Below are positions 1 through 8,312 of a stretch of DNA of 33,971 nt, one piece after another. Positions within the stretch are counted from its first letter, which is position 1. Every line of letters starts with the position of its first letter. The stretch is from positions 1-33,971 of the forward strand of contig WIAM01000009.1 in NCBI GenBank assembly GCA_015519965.1. Direction: 5' to 3'. Position numbers and translations under genes: made by a program. This DNA is from Thermaceae bacterium (GTDB lineage Bacteria; Deinococcota; Deinococci; Deinococcales; Marinithermaceae). The notes under the pieces were generated by a model. It saw only the letters and a list, made by a program, of their open reading frames with translations. It had not been told where the DNA came from and made no database searches.

Positions 1-29
1 CGTATATCAGACGGCCTTCTGCCTGGGCC

Positions 30-61
30 GCCCGGGCTCAGCCGAAAGGGCCGGGCTTTTT
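30..61 (+). terminator. Probable rho-independent terminator
   Basis: Arms GCCCGG (30-35) and CCGGGC (51-56) can pair and are followed directly by five T (57-61). It would end transcription of a plus-strand gene lying left of the window. The loop between the arms is long (15 nt), though CC-GAAA-GG inside it may form a small inner hairpin. Confidence 0.45.
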
Positions 62-193
62 GAAGATGGCGATGATCAGGCCCCAGGGATCGAAACGGTA
101 GGGTTTGTTCGCCGTGGGGGACATCGCCGCCCGCTGTTTGTTCAGGCCCGACAAGTCAGGGTAGCAGGCGAAGCGAGGCGTTGGCCTATTGCA

Positions 194-237
194 CATCCTT
201 GCAAATGCAGCATCATGATGCGGAATTTGCAAGGATG
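194..237. repeat. 44-bp near-perfect palindrome ending on a start codon
   Basis: Arms CATCCTTGCAAAT (194-206) and ATTTGCAAGGATG (225-237) are exact reverse complements, and the centre GCATCATGATGC (210-221) is itself a perfect palindrome. Only the three-base blocks GCA and GGA between them break symmetry. The last three bases are the probable ATG of the truncated ATPase gene that follows. It could be an autoregulatory operator or a hairpin covering the start codon. My recollection that similar palindromes precede other DUF4143-type ATPases is unverified. Confidence 0.75.
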
Positions 238-441
238 ATTGCCCGCCGCATTCCCCGTGAGCTCAAAGAGCGGATCGGCGCTTCTCCCGCCGTGTCCTTG
301 CTCGGACCGAGACAGGCAGGAAAGACCACGCTTGCGCTTGAACTCGCCGAAGAGATCGAATCCGTGTACCTCGACCTCGAGTCCGAGGCGGACCGGGCCA
401 AGCTGAACGAAGCGGAGCTCTACCTCGAGGGGCACCTGGTG
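235..441 (+). pseudogene. Truncated AAA ATPase (AAA_14/DUF4143-type), N-terminal fragment
   Basis: Starting at ATG 235, the translation opens with IARRIPRELKERI and then a Walker A loop, LLGPRQAGKTTLALEL, followed by YLDLESEADRAKL. This is the usual start of the archaeal-type ATPases annotated AAA_14/DUF4143. Resemblance stops at YLEGHL near position 438, before the Walker B stretch normally seen; the frame then continues to 1023 with no recognisable content and runs antisense through another gene. Family members are usually about 400 residues, so about 70 remain. An upstream TTG at 181 is in frame, but ATG 235 fits the family N-terminus better. I read it as a dead remnant; its function in intact form is poorly known. 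Confidence 0.7.
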
Positions 442-606
442 GCCTCAAGCCAGAAGACTGCCGAAACGAAGCCAAACCAGGAACCGGCCGCGTACAGTCA
501 GGCGATAGCAAAAAGGCGCGGGGGCATCCCGCAGGAGTGTACACAAGGAGCCAGGAGCTTCCGCCTCCGGCCTCTCGCCACTGGAGCGGAACCCACGCTT
601 CACCAA

Positions 607-915
607 CTAGGGCGCTTTGGCCACCACCTCGAGGTGCTCCACCAACGGTGGGAACTCGAGCAGGAACTCCCTATCCTCGGGGTAATACTTGGCCCGCGCG
701 TAGTCTTCCCCAGCAAAGGCCCGGATGGCGTCGTAACCGGTCCAGAGGGTCAGGGTGGCAAACTCCACCACCTCTCCGAGCTCCCGCGTGAGCACATAGA
801 CCCCTATGTTTCCGGGCACCGCCCGGTAATCGGGCACCGCCCGCTCAGCCAGAAACCGCCCGTAGGCTTCGGCCTTTTCCCGGGGCACCCGGCCCCGCCA
901 GATCCTCACTACCAT
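607..915 (-). CDS. Antibiotic biosynthesis monooxygenase (ABM)-fold protein
   Basis: 102 residues. The pattern (VVRIWRGRVPREKAEAYGRF at the start, then YVLTRELGEVVEFATLTLWTGYDAIRAFAG, ending in EFPPLVEHLEVV) matches small dimeric ferredoxin-fold ABM-like proteins, which include quinol/heme monooxygenases and many proteins of unknown substrate. ATG 915 was chosen because the homology-like part starts there and a TAGAAT -10 element sits 7 nt upstream, implying a leaderless mRNA. Residues upstream of that Met in the longer frame are not family-like. It stands alone among decayed genes, so neighbours say nothing about its substrate. Confidence 0.7.
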   Translation of the reverse strand: MVVRIWRGRVPREKAEAYGRFLAERAVPDYRAVPGNIGVYVLTRELGEVVEFATLTLWTGYDAIRAFAGEDYARAKYYPEDREFLLEFPPLVEHLEVVAKAP

Positions 916-922
916 GCACCCG

Positions 923-969
923 ATTCTAGATTGATTGTCAGAGGTCAACCAGCACCACCCCCTCTGACA
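923..969 (-). promoter_or_regulatory. Leaderless-type promoter with 9-bp inverted repeat
   Basis: On the minus strand TAGAAT (plus 923-928) lies 7 nt before the ATG at 915. A perfect inverted repeat, TGTCAGAGG (936-944) and CCTCTGACA (961-969) with a 16-bp spacer, brackets the expected -35 area. It looks like an operator for the ABM-fold gene. No good -35 hexamer at standard spacing is visible, which would suit an activator. Confidence 0.4.
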
Positions 970-1071
970 GTTCCGATGTGGTCGCCTGGCCAAAAGGCGC
1001 GTCGTGGATCAGCACAATACTGACCGGGCGTGGATAATCTTCGAAACGACTCGCCTACCCCCAGACTGCCT

Positions 1072-1167
1072 TCAGAGCCGGTCCCCGGGCTTGATGCCGA
1101 GCGCCTTGCCCACCTCCTCGAGGCGGGTGGCCTGGTGTCGGCCACTCACGGCGGTGACGGCGGGCAT
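1072..1167 (-). pseudogene. Relic of an AbrB/MazE-type antitoxin gene
   Basis: From ATG 1167 the frame reads MPAVTAVSGRHQATRLEEVG then [11 protein letters not shown] and stops. The intact antitoxin at 1642-1911 reads [20 protein letters not shown] then [10 protein letters not shown], so this is a second, degraded copy truncated after the first strand-helix unit. Upstream DNA is also shared: both have CATGAG on the plus strand followed within about 15 nt by AAAGCAGA, but the second operator arm is lost here. No toxin partner reads from it. Confidence 0.7.
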
Positions 1168-1199
1168 GAGCGTACTGCAAAGCAGAAAAAGGGCCAGTT

Positions 1200-2165
<966 letters not shown>

Positions 2166-2226
2166 CAAGGTGGGGGAACCACAAGTTCCCAAAGCCCCAA
2201 CCGGTCTTCAAGCACGTCTGCCTAAG

Positions 2227-2347
2227 TGAGCAACCACGAGCTTTTCAACACCCCGATGCGAGATTGGCGTTCGTTTGCGTTTTTCTGAGCCTTCTTTGTC
2301 AAGCCGCTTTGGCAAGCGGGCCCCGACGTGGCAAAAGCCACGGCGGG
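2227..2347. repeat. Dispersed stem-loop repeat, copy A
   Basis: The core CGAGCTTTTCAACA followed by CCCGATGCGAG recurs at 12021 (copy B). Both copies end in an 11-bp stem with an A-rich tetraloop: here CCCGACGTGGC (2322-2332), loop AAAA, GCCACGGCGGG (2337-2347), with one mismatch. Copy A also carries an extra hairpin, CCGCTT-TGGC-AAGCGG, between core and stem. Its left flank is the IS256 scrap. It may be an IS end, a small non-autonomous element or a REP-like unit; the sequence alone does not decide. Confidence 0.6.
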
Positions 2348-2428
2348 ATACTTAGCTTACGCGCTATGCGCGTGGCATTCTGGCTGCACGGAGGGGGAGC
2401 AGGATTGGAAGTTGCCGGGTCTTGGTAC

Positions 2429-2740
2429 TTACCGGTCTGCCGGCTCGAGTTTTTCCTCGACCGAGCGGACCTTTTTCTCCATTCGTCCGAGTGGTCCTTT
2501 GCGAATGTCGAACTTGGCGACGGCGTAGACCCGGTTTGAGAACGGCTCGAGCACGGCGTATGCGCGGCCGATGACCTCGAGGGCCTCCGACATGGTCTCG
2601 GTTTCGAAGATCGTTCCCATCGGCGTCAGCTGGTAGCGAACACCGGAGGAGCTGAGGTAATCGATCACCTGGGCCACGTAGGCGCTGACGCTCTCGCCCT
2701 TATCGGTCGGGAACATGGCGAACTCCACCAGCACGGACAT
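2429..2740 (-). CDS. MTH1187/YkoF-type thiamine-binding-like protein (DUF77)
   Basis: 103 residues. The N-terminus MSVLVEFAMFPTDKGESVSA, then VAQVIDYLSSSGVRYQLTPM and GTIFETETMSEALEVIGRA, is characteristic of the MTH1187 family (Pfam Thiamine_BP), small ferredoxin-like proteins that bind thiamine or related ligands and form tetramers. Its physiological role is not settled. ATG 2740 has a TATGCT -10 element 6 nt upstream and no Shine-Dalgarno, suggesting leaderless translation. The longer frame reading through the palindrome upstream is rejected. It is divergent from the exported protein gene at 2829. Confidence 0.85.
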   Translation of the reverse strand: MSVLVEFAMFPTDKGESVSAYVAQVIDYLSSSGVRYQLTPMGTIFETETMSEALEVIGRAYAVLEPFSNRVYAVAKFDIRKGPLGRMEKKVRSVEEKLEPADR

Positions 2741-2746
2741 GCCCCC

Positions 2747-2780
2747 AGCATAGCCCGGTGTCGGCGTGCCGACACCGGGC
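2747..2780 (-). promoter_or_regulatory. Promoter with 28-bp perfect palindrome (operator candidate)
   Basis: GCCCGGTGTCGGC (2753-2765) and GCCGACACCGGGC (2768-2780) are exact reverse complements around a GT spacer. The palindrome directly abuts the minus-strand -10 TATGCT (2747-2752) and thus occupies the spacer and -35 zone of the thiamine-binding-like gene. It is also 49 bp upstream of the divergent gene start at 2829. A transcription-factor site shared by both genes is the simplest reading. Confidence 0.6.
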
Positions 2781-2828
2781 CCGTCACCCCGGGGCGAAGA
2801 TGGGGGTGCGCTTTGAAGGAGGCTGCGA

Positions 2829-4298
2829 ATGAATAGGAAACACGTTGCCACCACCCTCGTCGCCCTGGCCCTGGCCAGCGCCTACGCCGGTGGCGGCCTC
2901 ACCGAAGGGCGGCAGGATTTTACCGCCATGCAAACCATGGAGGAAGGCTACTGGTATTCCCGCTACAATCTCGGGAACCTGGTGATGCGTTCCGGTCTCG
3001 GACTCACCTTCGCCCCGCCCGAGGCGGCGGTCATGAAGATGATTCGAGCCGTGGACGCCAATCCCAACGACGGGGACACGGTGTCGGTCCCCCCAGGTGT
3101 AACCCTGCTCAAGGCGGTGTTCAAAAGCGGTGACCCCCGCTACACCCAGCCGATCAACGTCAAGGACTTCGCGACGCAAGGCTGGGACCCCGCCACGTTC
3201 GAGCAAGTGGTGGGCGCCTCGGCCATGGGCTGGACGATGATGAAAGAAATCGAGTGGGCCAAGCAATTCCACGTGGATTTCCACTTCGGCAGGCCCAGCG
3301 ACGGCTTTGGGGCCCAGTGGCGCTTCGTGGGCATGGTCATGAGCGCCAGTGCCCAGCGCCAGGGCGCCTACGTCATTCAGGAAATGATGAACGCAAACGG
3401 CCTGGTCGTGGATAGCGACGGGCAGATCGACTGGCCAGGCAACTGGGTGGTCCTCGAGGCCCTCTCAAACCTCAAGGGCCTGCTCTCGGCCGACGCCATG
3501 CGCCTCAGCGAGACCAACCGCTACCAGAACCCGGCCAAGGCCCAGATGTTCGGCCGCGCCGCCGACCGCCTCTTCGCGGCCCTCGGCGCTCGGCAACCCC
3601 AGGGTATCCCCGAACGCTCGCTCGCCATCCAGGCCATCACCTGGTATGCGGCGAACACCCCCGAGCGCGCCCGAGCGGCCGGGGTGCGCCTGCGCACGCT
3701 GGCCCTACAGCTCATTGGCGCCCCAACGAGCGGGGCAGGAGAAAAAGCCTACGCCCTCCGCGGGCTCATCGAAGCCTGGCGGGTCAGCGGGGATCCGCTC
3801 TTTTTGCGCGCCGCGGCCCGGACCTACGGCGATCTCGCCGCGAGCTACAACTTCCCCCAGGGGAGGTTCCACGATGAGCTCAGCCACAGCATCGACGACG
3901 TCGCGGCCATCATGGGGGCCCTGAACGCCACCCGGCTCTTCCTCGGCGACGCAATCGACCAAAAGCAGGCCACCGCCTTCTTCGTCAATTTCTTCGAGAG
4001 CGCGGTGAACCGGAGCGGCCTGCAGCAATCGGTCCCCCCAGTCGGCGTGGCCAAGGGCGCTTTCGAGCAGAGCGAACCCCCGATCTTTTACGGCTACCCT
4101 ACGCTGCCCAAGCCGCCGATGGCTGGGGGCAAGTACGGAACCGCCCCGGTCTTCGCCACCCGTATCGCGTGGAACGCAAAGGCCCGCGCCTTCGAAGTCG
4201 ATGACGCCCGCTTTGAAAGCGCCGGCGCCATGCACGCCTCGAACGAGTTCATCTGGTTCCATAACGAAGAGGTCAACGGCTTTCCCGAGCTTCGATGA
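2829..4298 (+). CDS. Exported protein of unknown function
   Basis: 489 residues. A Sec signal peptide is clear (NRKHVATTLVALALASAYA, cleavage near A20). The mature part is soluble, rich in helices and aromatic residues, with repeated Ala/Leu-rich amphipathic helices between about 200 and 400 (for example GIPERSLAIQAITWYAANTP), which could form an alpha/alpha barrel as in six-hairpin glycosidases, but I see no diagnostic catalytic motif. Start ATG 2829 has a strong GGAGG 7 nt upstream. It is divergent from the thiamine-binding-like gene and convergent with the P-type ATPase gene. I do not recognise the family. Confidence 0.8.
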   Translation: MNRKHVATTLVALALASAYAGGGLTEGRQDFTAMQTMEEGYWYSRYNLGNLVMRSGLGLTFAPPEAAVMKMIRAVDANPNDGDTVSVPPGVTLLKAVFKSGDPRYTQPINVKDFATQGWDPATFEQVVGASAMGWTMMKEIEWAKQFHVDFHFGRPSDGFGAQWRFVGMVMSASAQRQGAYVIQEMMNANGLVVDSDGQIDWPGNWVVLEALSNLKGLLSADAMRLSETNRYQNPAKAQMFGRAADRLFAALGARQPQGIPERSLAIQAITWYAANTPERARAAGVRLRTLALQLIGAPTSGAGEKAYALRGLIEAWRVSGDPLFLRAAARTYGDLAASYNFPQGRFHDELSHSIDDVAAIMGALNATRLFLGDAIDQKQATAFFVNFFESAVNRSGLQQSVPPVGVAKGAFEQSEPPIFYGYPTLPKPPMAGGKYGTAPVFATRIAWNAKARAFEVDDARFESAGAMHASNEFIWFHNEEVNGFPELR

Positions 4299-4310
4299 GC
4301 AAATCGCCCT

Positions 4311-6584
4311 TCAGGTCACGCGCGGCCGGGCAAAGCCCGGCCGCGCGGGTCTTGAGCCTACGAGCCGACCGGCAAAGGAATTCAGGAGCACCACGCTCAC
4401 GCTCGTCACCATGGCCACCATGGCCCAGACAGGGTGAACGAGACCAGTGGCGGCAAGCGGCACACCAATGCCGTTGAAGGCAAACGCGAGGACCAGGTTC
4501 GCCACCGTCTTGCCGTAGGTCCGCCTTACGATCTCGAACACCTCGAGGACCGCCATCAACCTCGGGCTGACCAGCACAATGTCAGCGGCTTCAATGGCGA
4601 TGTCCGTCCCCGCCCCGATCGCCACGCCGGCGTTGGCCTGCGTGAGCGCCGGGGCATCGTTAATACCGTCGCCCACGAACACCACCTGGAGACCTCGCTT
4701 TTGGAGCGCGTGAATCCGTTCGGCCTTTTCACCCGGCAAGAGTCCCGCCTGGACCTCCTCCTCGGAAAAGCCGAGGATCTCACCGAGGGCACGGGCCGCC
4801 GCCGCATGGTCTCCGGTCAGGAGCATGGGGCGAATCCCCTGCCGGCGGAGGGAAGAGATGAGCGCCTTGGCATCGGACTTCGGGGCGTCCGCAAAGGCGA
4901 TCAACCCCACAAGACGCCCAGCCACGGCGACCCCCGAGACCGTGGCGCCCGACGCCAGTTGGCGCTCTAATGCCTCGGAAAGGGAGTCCCATGCAACGCC
5001 ATTTTCCCGGAGGTGACGCGGGCTTGCCACTAGGACCCGCTGCCCCTCAATCACACCCTCGATGCCTTGACCGGGACGCGCCGAAACGTCGCGCGCTTCA
5101 GGCAGACCCAGGCCCCGGGCCTTCGCGGCCTCAACCACCGCCCGACCCAAAGGATGCTCGGAGTGGTCTTCCAGCGCGGCGGCGAGTCGCAAGACCCGAT
5201 CCTGACTCCAGCCTGGGGCGGCGACCACCTCAGAAACTGCGGGCCGGCCCTGGGTCAGGGTGCCAGTCTTATCGAAGGCCACCACATCGACCCTGCGAAG
5301 CGCCTCAAAAACCTCTCCGGCGCGAATGAGGATGCCGCGGCTCGCCGCCTCGCTACCGCCGCGAATCATGGCCAGCGGAGAAGACATCCCTAGCGCGCAG
5401 GGGTAACCCATCACGAACACGGCGAGCATCGCGAGGATGGCCCGGCCGACGTTGGGGCTGCCGACGAGGAGCCAGGCGCCGAGGGTCCAAAAGAGGAAGC
5501 CAAGGAGTGCAAAGCCCACCACCGCCGGTACGTACCAAGCGAGCACCCGGTCGACCAAAAGGAGAAGACCCGGCTTGCGCGCGCGGGCCTCCTCGACCGC
5601 GTGCACCACCCGTTCCAAAAAGCTCTCCTCCCCCACCCGACGCACGTCCACCAAAAGGCTGCCGGGACCGTTGATCGAACCTCCGATAACCTCGCTGCCC
5701 GCCCCCTTTTCCACCGGCAATGGCTCTCCGGTCACCAGGCTCTCGTCGACATAGGAACTACCCTCCACCACTACCCCGTCAAGGGGGATAGCTTCCCCAG
5801 GGCGGACCCGGATGCGGTCCCCCACCCCCACCTCTTCCAGGGGCACCACCTCTTCGACCCCATTCCGAACGACCCTGGCCGTCGGCGGACGCAGTGAGAG
5901 CAGTTTCCATACCGCCTCCGACGACCGGACCCGAACCAAGGTCGAGGCGTAGCCCGAGAGCAGGTGGTAGGTGGTGACGAAGGTAGCGACCGCGAAGAAG
6001 TCGGGGGCGGGGAAGGAAAGCGCCGAAACCCCGAAGCGCTTGCCCAAAAGCCCGAGCGCGCCTCCGGTAAGCCCGGCGAAGGCCGCGAATTCGAGGAGCA
6101 CGTGCTGGTTCCAGATTCCCCGGCGCAACGCCTGGTAAGCCATTAAGAGGATAGGACGGCCGGGCCCGAAAACGGTGATCACCGCCAGCAGCGGCATGAG
6201 CCCCGTGCCCCACGGGCCTAGGGTCTCGGCCAAGCCGAGCCAGCGAGCAAGCATGAGCCCGAAACTCAAAAGCGACAGCGCCGCGCCCTGGAGCAAGCGG
6301 CGCCGTGCGGTCTCGAGCTCCTTCTTCTCCGCTTCTAAGGCTTTCTCCCGCCCCGCGTCACGCAACGTATAACCGAGGTCGGTCAGCACCGCCCGGATTC
6401 GCCCCTCGCTGACGCGCCCGGGATCGTATTGAACCAGCACCTCCTCGTGGGCAAGACTCACGCTGACCTCAACCACGCCGGCAAGGCGTGAAAGGCCGCG
6501 TGAGATTGTCGAAGCACAAAACGAGCACTGCATACCCCCGATCCTGAGCAAAAGTTGGTTCGGCGGGGCCTGGGTCTTTTCCAT
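4311..6584 (-). CDS. Heavy-metal P1B-type ATPase with YPC instead of CPC
   Basis: 757 residues. An N-terminal HMA domain carries GMQCSFC (C20, C23). Then come transmembrane helices, the actuator motif TGEP (285-288), the phosphorylation site DKTGTLT (D438), SEHPLG, and GDGINDAP. The membrane metal-site motif reads GYPCALGM (394-396 YPC), whereas copper exporters have CPC; TM7 and TM8 carry FN and MVTS. The pump should export a soft metal such as Cu(I) from the cytoplasm, but loss of the first Cys makes specificity uncertain. ATG 6584 has GGAGG 6 nt upstream. It lies downstream of a MerR gene and behind a CueR-like promoter. The last codons contain a strong hairpin. Confidence 0.92.
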   Translation of the reverse strand: MEKTQAPPNQLLLRIGGMQCSFCASTISRGLSRLAGVVEVSVSLAHEEVLVQYDPGRVSEGRIRAVLTDLGYTLRDAGREKALEAEKKELETARRRLLQGAALSLLSFGLMLARWLGLAETLGPWGTGLMPLLAVITVFGPGRPILLMAYQALRRGIWNQHVLLEFAAFAGLTGGALGLLGKRFGVSALSFPAPDFFAVATFVTTYHLLSGYASTLVRVRSSEAVWKLLSLRPPTARVVRNGVEEVVPLEEVGVGDRIRVRPGEAIPLDGVVVEGSSYVDESLVTGEPLPVEKGAGSEVIGGSINGPGSLLVDVRRVGEESFLERVVHAVEEARARKPGLLLLVDRVLAWYVPAVVGFALLGFLFWTLGAWLLVGSPNVGRAILAMLAVFVMGYPCALGMSSPLAMIRGGSEAASRGILIRAGEVFEALRRVDVVAFDKTGTLTQGRPAVSEVVAAPGWSQDRVLRLAAALEDHSEHPLGRAVVEAAKARGLGLPEARDVSARPGQGIEGVIEGQRVLVASPRHLRENGVAWDSLSEALERQLASGATVSGVAVAGRLVGLIAFADAPKSDAKALISSLRRQGIRPMLLTGDHAAAARALGEILGFSEEEVQAGLLPGEKAERIHALQKRGLQVVFVGDGINDAPALTQANAGVAIGAGTDIAIEAADIVLVSPRLMAVLEVFEIVRRTYGKTVANLVLAFAFNGIGVPLAATGLVHPVWAMVAMVTSVSVVLLNSFAGRLVGSRPARPGFARPRVT
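4319..4347. terminator. Bidirectional hairpin between convergent genes
   Basis: CGCGCGGCCGGGC (4319-4331), loop AAA, GCCCGGCCGCGCG (4335-4347): a perfect 13-bp stem. It lies 20 nt past the exported-protein stop and inside the last codons of the convergent ATPase gene. There is no T-run on either side, so it may act with a factor or mainly protect 3' ends. Confidence 0.5.
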
Positions 6585-6603
6585 GGGCCACCTCCACACG
6601 CCG

Positions 6604-6635
6604 ACCCTAACCCTTCCCCCTCGCTGGAAGGTCAA
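6604..6635 (-). promoter_or_regulatory. CueR/MerR-type promoter of the ATPase gene
   Basis: On the minus strand the -35 is TTGACC (plus 6630-6635) and the -10 is TTAGGGT (plus 6604-6610), separated by 19 bp, the long spacer typical of MerR-activated promoters. Within it the dyad ACCTTCC...GGAAGGGT closely resembles the Escherichia coli copA operator as I remember it. The -35 overlaps the stop codon region of the upstream MerR gene, so that regulator is the likely activator. Confidence 0.75.
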
Positions 6636-7051
6636 GCCTCGAGGGGAAACCTCTCGATCGCCGGGCAGATTCGACCCCCAGCCGGGGCTTGGACCCTGGT
6701 AAAGCGCGCGAGGGCATCAAGTTTCCTGTCCAGTTCGAGCAAATATTCAATCAGTCGTTCGATTTCCCGCCGCCTCGCGGCTATGATCCGCGAAAGGCAA
6801 TCGCACGGCGCTTCCCCCTGGGCCGCCTTTTCCAAAAGCGCTCGAATTTCTCGCAACCGAAGGCCAAGATCCTTGGCTTTTTGGATGAAGCGCAACCGCG
6901 ACACGTCGGCCTCGGTATAGATCCGGTACCCGCCCGGGCTCCGCGCGGGCAGGGGTAAAACTCCCACCGACTCGTAGTAGCGAATGGTCCTGGGGTTCAG
7001 ACCGAGCATCCGGGCCAGTTCTCCAATCCGGTAGGTGTTCTTGGTTTCCAT
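6632..7051 (-). CDS. MerR-family metal-responsive regulator
   Basis: 139 residues. The N-terminal winged helix is classic ([21 protein letters not shown], then [16 protein letters not shown]), followed by a long dimerisation helix. Putative metal ligands are C83 and C85 (APCDC) and C129 (GRICPAIE). CueR has a Ser at the position of the first and two Cys in its C-terminal loop; here the loop keeps only the second Cys, so the ligand set is closer to divalent or mercury sensors. The operator downstream is nevertheless CueR-like. ATG 7051 has a TAGGAT -10 6 nt upstream (plus 7058-7063), implying a leaderless transcript. Confidence 0.88.
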   Translation of the reverse strand: METKNTYRIGELARMLGLNPRTIRYYESVGVLPLPARSPGGYRIYTEADVSRLRFIQKAKDLGLRLREIRALLEKAAQGEAPCDCLSRIIAARRREIERLIEYLLELDRKLDALARFTRVQAPAGGRICPAIERFPLEA

Positions 7052-7114
7052 AAAGCGATCCTAGACCCAGTCGAGGCGCCGAAATGTCATCTTCACGTCA
7101 GGACCGGCGACCCT

Positions 7115-8242
7115 TTAAACCTCTTCATCCATGAAAAACTCTGCCTTGATCTCCGCTTCCTCCTCCAAATTCCCGCCCATGGCGGCGGCGAGAACGCTGA
7201 TCGCGGCGCTAAACGTCGCAAAACGCAGAAGCTGCCCCCACCCCAGCGGCGAGCCGATCCAGCCTTCGAGGAGGGATCTGGGAATCAACAGGCCGGCGCT
7301 GAGCGTCAGAGAAAAGACCAAAGCCCACAGCGAGGCCATGCCCGCCAATACGGTGCCAAAGAGCACGAGCCGGGTCCGGGCCAACTGCTCGCGCCATGTT
7401 CGCTCGTGCCCCAGCCGCCCGAGGTCCTGCCCGTAAAAGAGAAAAAAGGCGGCGCCAAAAAACCCGATCAAAGCGAACATGCCAAGCCCAAGGCCCGGCA
7501 GACGCGTCCCCAGGGCCCAGGCATCAGAGGTCATCACCAGGTACACGGTCGAGACCGCCGCGGCGGCGGTCAGGCGGCCGAGGTAGATGGGCATCTTCCA
7601 GGGGGCGTACTCGCGGATGGTCCGGATGATACCGTGGGGGTCGTCGAAAAAGGTGCGCGCGTAGAAGCTGAACGCGTTCCAGCGAACGCGCTCCTCCTCG
7701 AGACGGGCCACCACCACCTCTTCGAGGTGCCGCCGCACCGCCGCCGCCTCCTCGGGAAAAAAGGGGGCGACCTCCAACCCTTCGGGGTCGTCAATCGGGC
7801 GCATCGGCCCCGCCTCGGCGTGCCCCAGGCCCCACAGATGGCCGAGGAGGTGGAGCGAGAGGGCCAAAAGCCGGTCCACCAGCGGCTCGCCGCTGCCGAG
7901 CCGAGAAGAAGAAAGAACCGCCACCTCGAGAGCCGAGCTGGGTACACCCAGGGCGTAGGGCCGGTGCCGCGAGAGCAGCTCATTGGGGACCACGACCAGG
8001 GCATAGTCCCAGCGCCGGTGCAGCTTTTCGTCAACCCCGATCTCCAGGAGGGCCACCGGGTCGAGGGCGCCGCGGGGGAGGTGAATGCGGCGCTCGCCGT
8101 AGTCCACCTTCCAGTCAAACTCGGGGAAGGAGCGCACGAGCAGCTGGCGGAGATGCTCCCTGGCCTCGGCATACGCCGCGAGGAGCGCCCCGTCGCGAAG
8201 ATCCGCAGCCAGAACCCAGCCGATGACCACCTCGGGCTTCAA
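7115..8242 (-). CDS. Membrane protein with degenerate metzincin-like domain
   Basis: 375 residues from a TTG start at 8242 preceded by AAGGAGGTG. The N-terminal half is soluble and ends in HLLGHLWGLGH (131-141), matching the metzincin/archaemetzincin zinc motif HExxHxxGxxH in all three His and the Gly, but with Leu132 in place of the catalytic Glu. The C-terminal half has about four transmembrane helices (roughly 225-250, 255-280, 295-325, 340-360) and an acidic tail. It could be a pseudoprotease or zinc-binding membrane protein. It is the last gene of the run baeRF, Hsp20, histone-fold protein; the gap to the previous gene is 70 bp. Confidence 0.75.
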   Translation of the reverse strand: MKPEVVIGWVLAADLRDGALLAAYAEAREHLRQLLVRSFPEFDWKVDYGERRIHLPRGALDPVALLEIGVDEKLHRRWDYALVVVPNELLSRHRPYALGVPSSALEVAVLSSSRLGSGEPLVDRLLALSLHLLGHLWGLGHAEAGPMRPIDDPEGLEVAPFFPEEAAAVRRHLEEVVVARLEEERVRWNAFSFYARTFFDDPHGIIRTIREYAPWKMPIYLGRLTAAAAVSTVYLVMTSDAWALGTRLPGLGLGMFALIGFFGAAFFLFYGQDLGRLGHERTWREQLARTRLVLFGTVLAGMASLWALVFSLTLSAGLLIPRSLLEGWIGSPLGWGQLLRFATFSAAISVLAAAMGGNLEEEAEIKAEFFMDEEV

Positions 8243-8312
8243 AGCACCTCCTTTTTACCAAAGCGAACGCCACCGGGTGCGGCCCCGGCGGCGCCGCGAA
8301 CGAAAGAGCCGT

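Noticed and set aside
38-196. Minus-strand frame starting inside the 44-bp palindrome
   Set aside because: Its N-terminal similarity to the ATPase leader only reflects the palindrome; the rest matches nothing known and the region holds a terminator.
442-1023. Continuation of the ATPase frame as a 280-residue protein
   Set aside because: Beyond about position 438 the sequence is not family-like and is antisense to the monooxygenase-fold gene.
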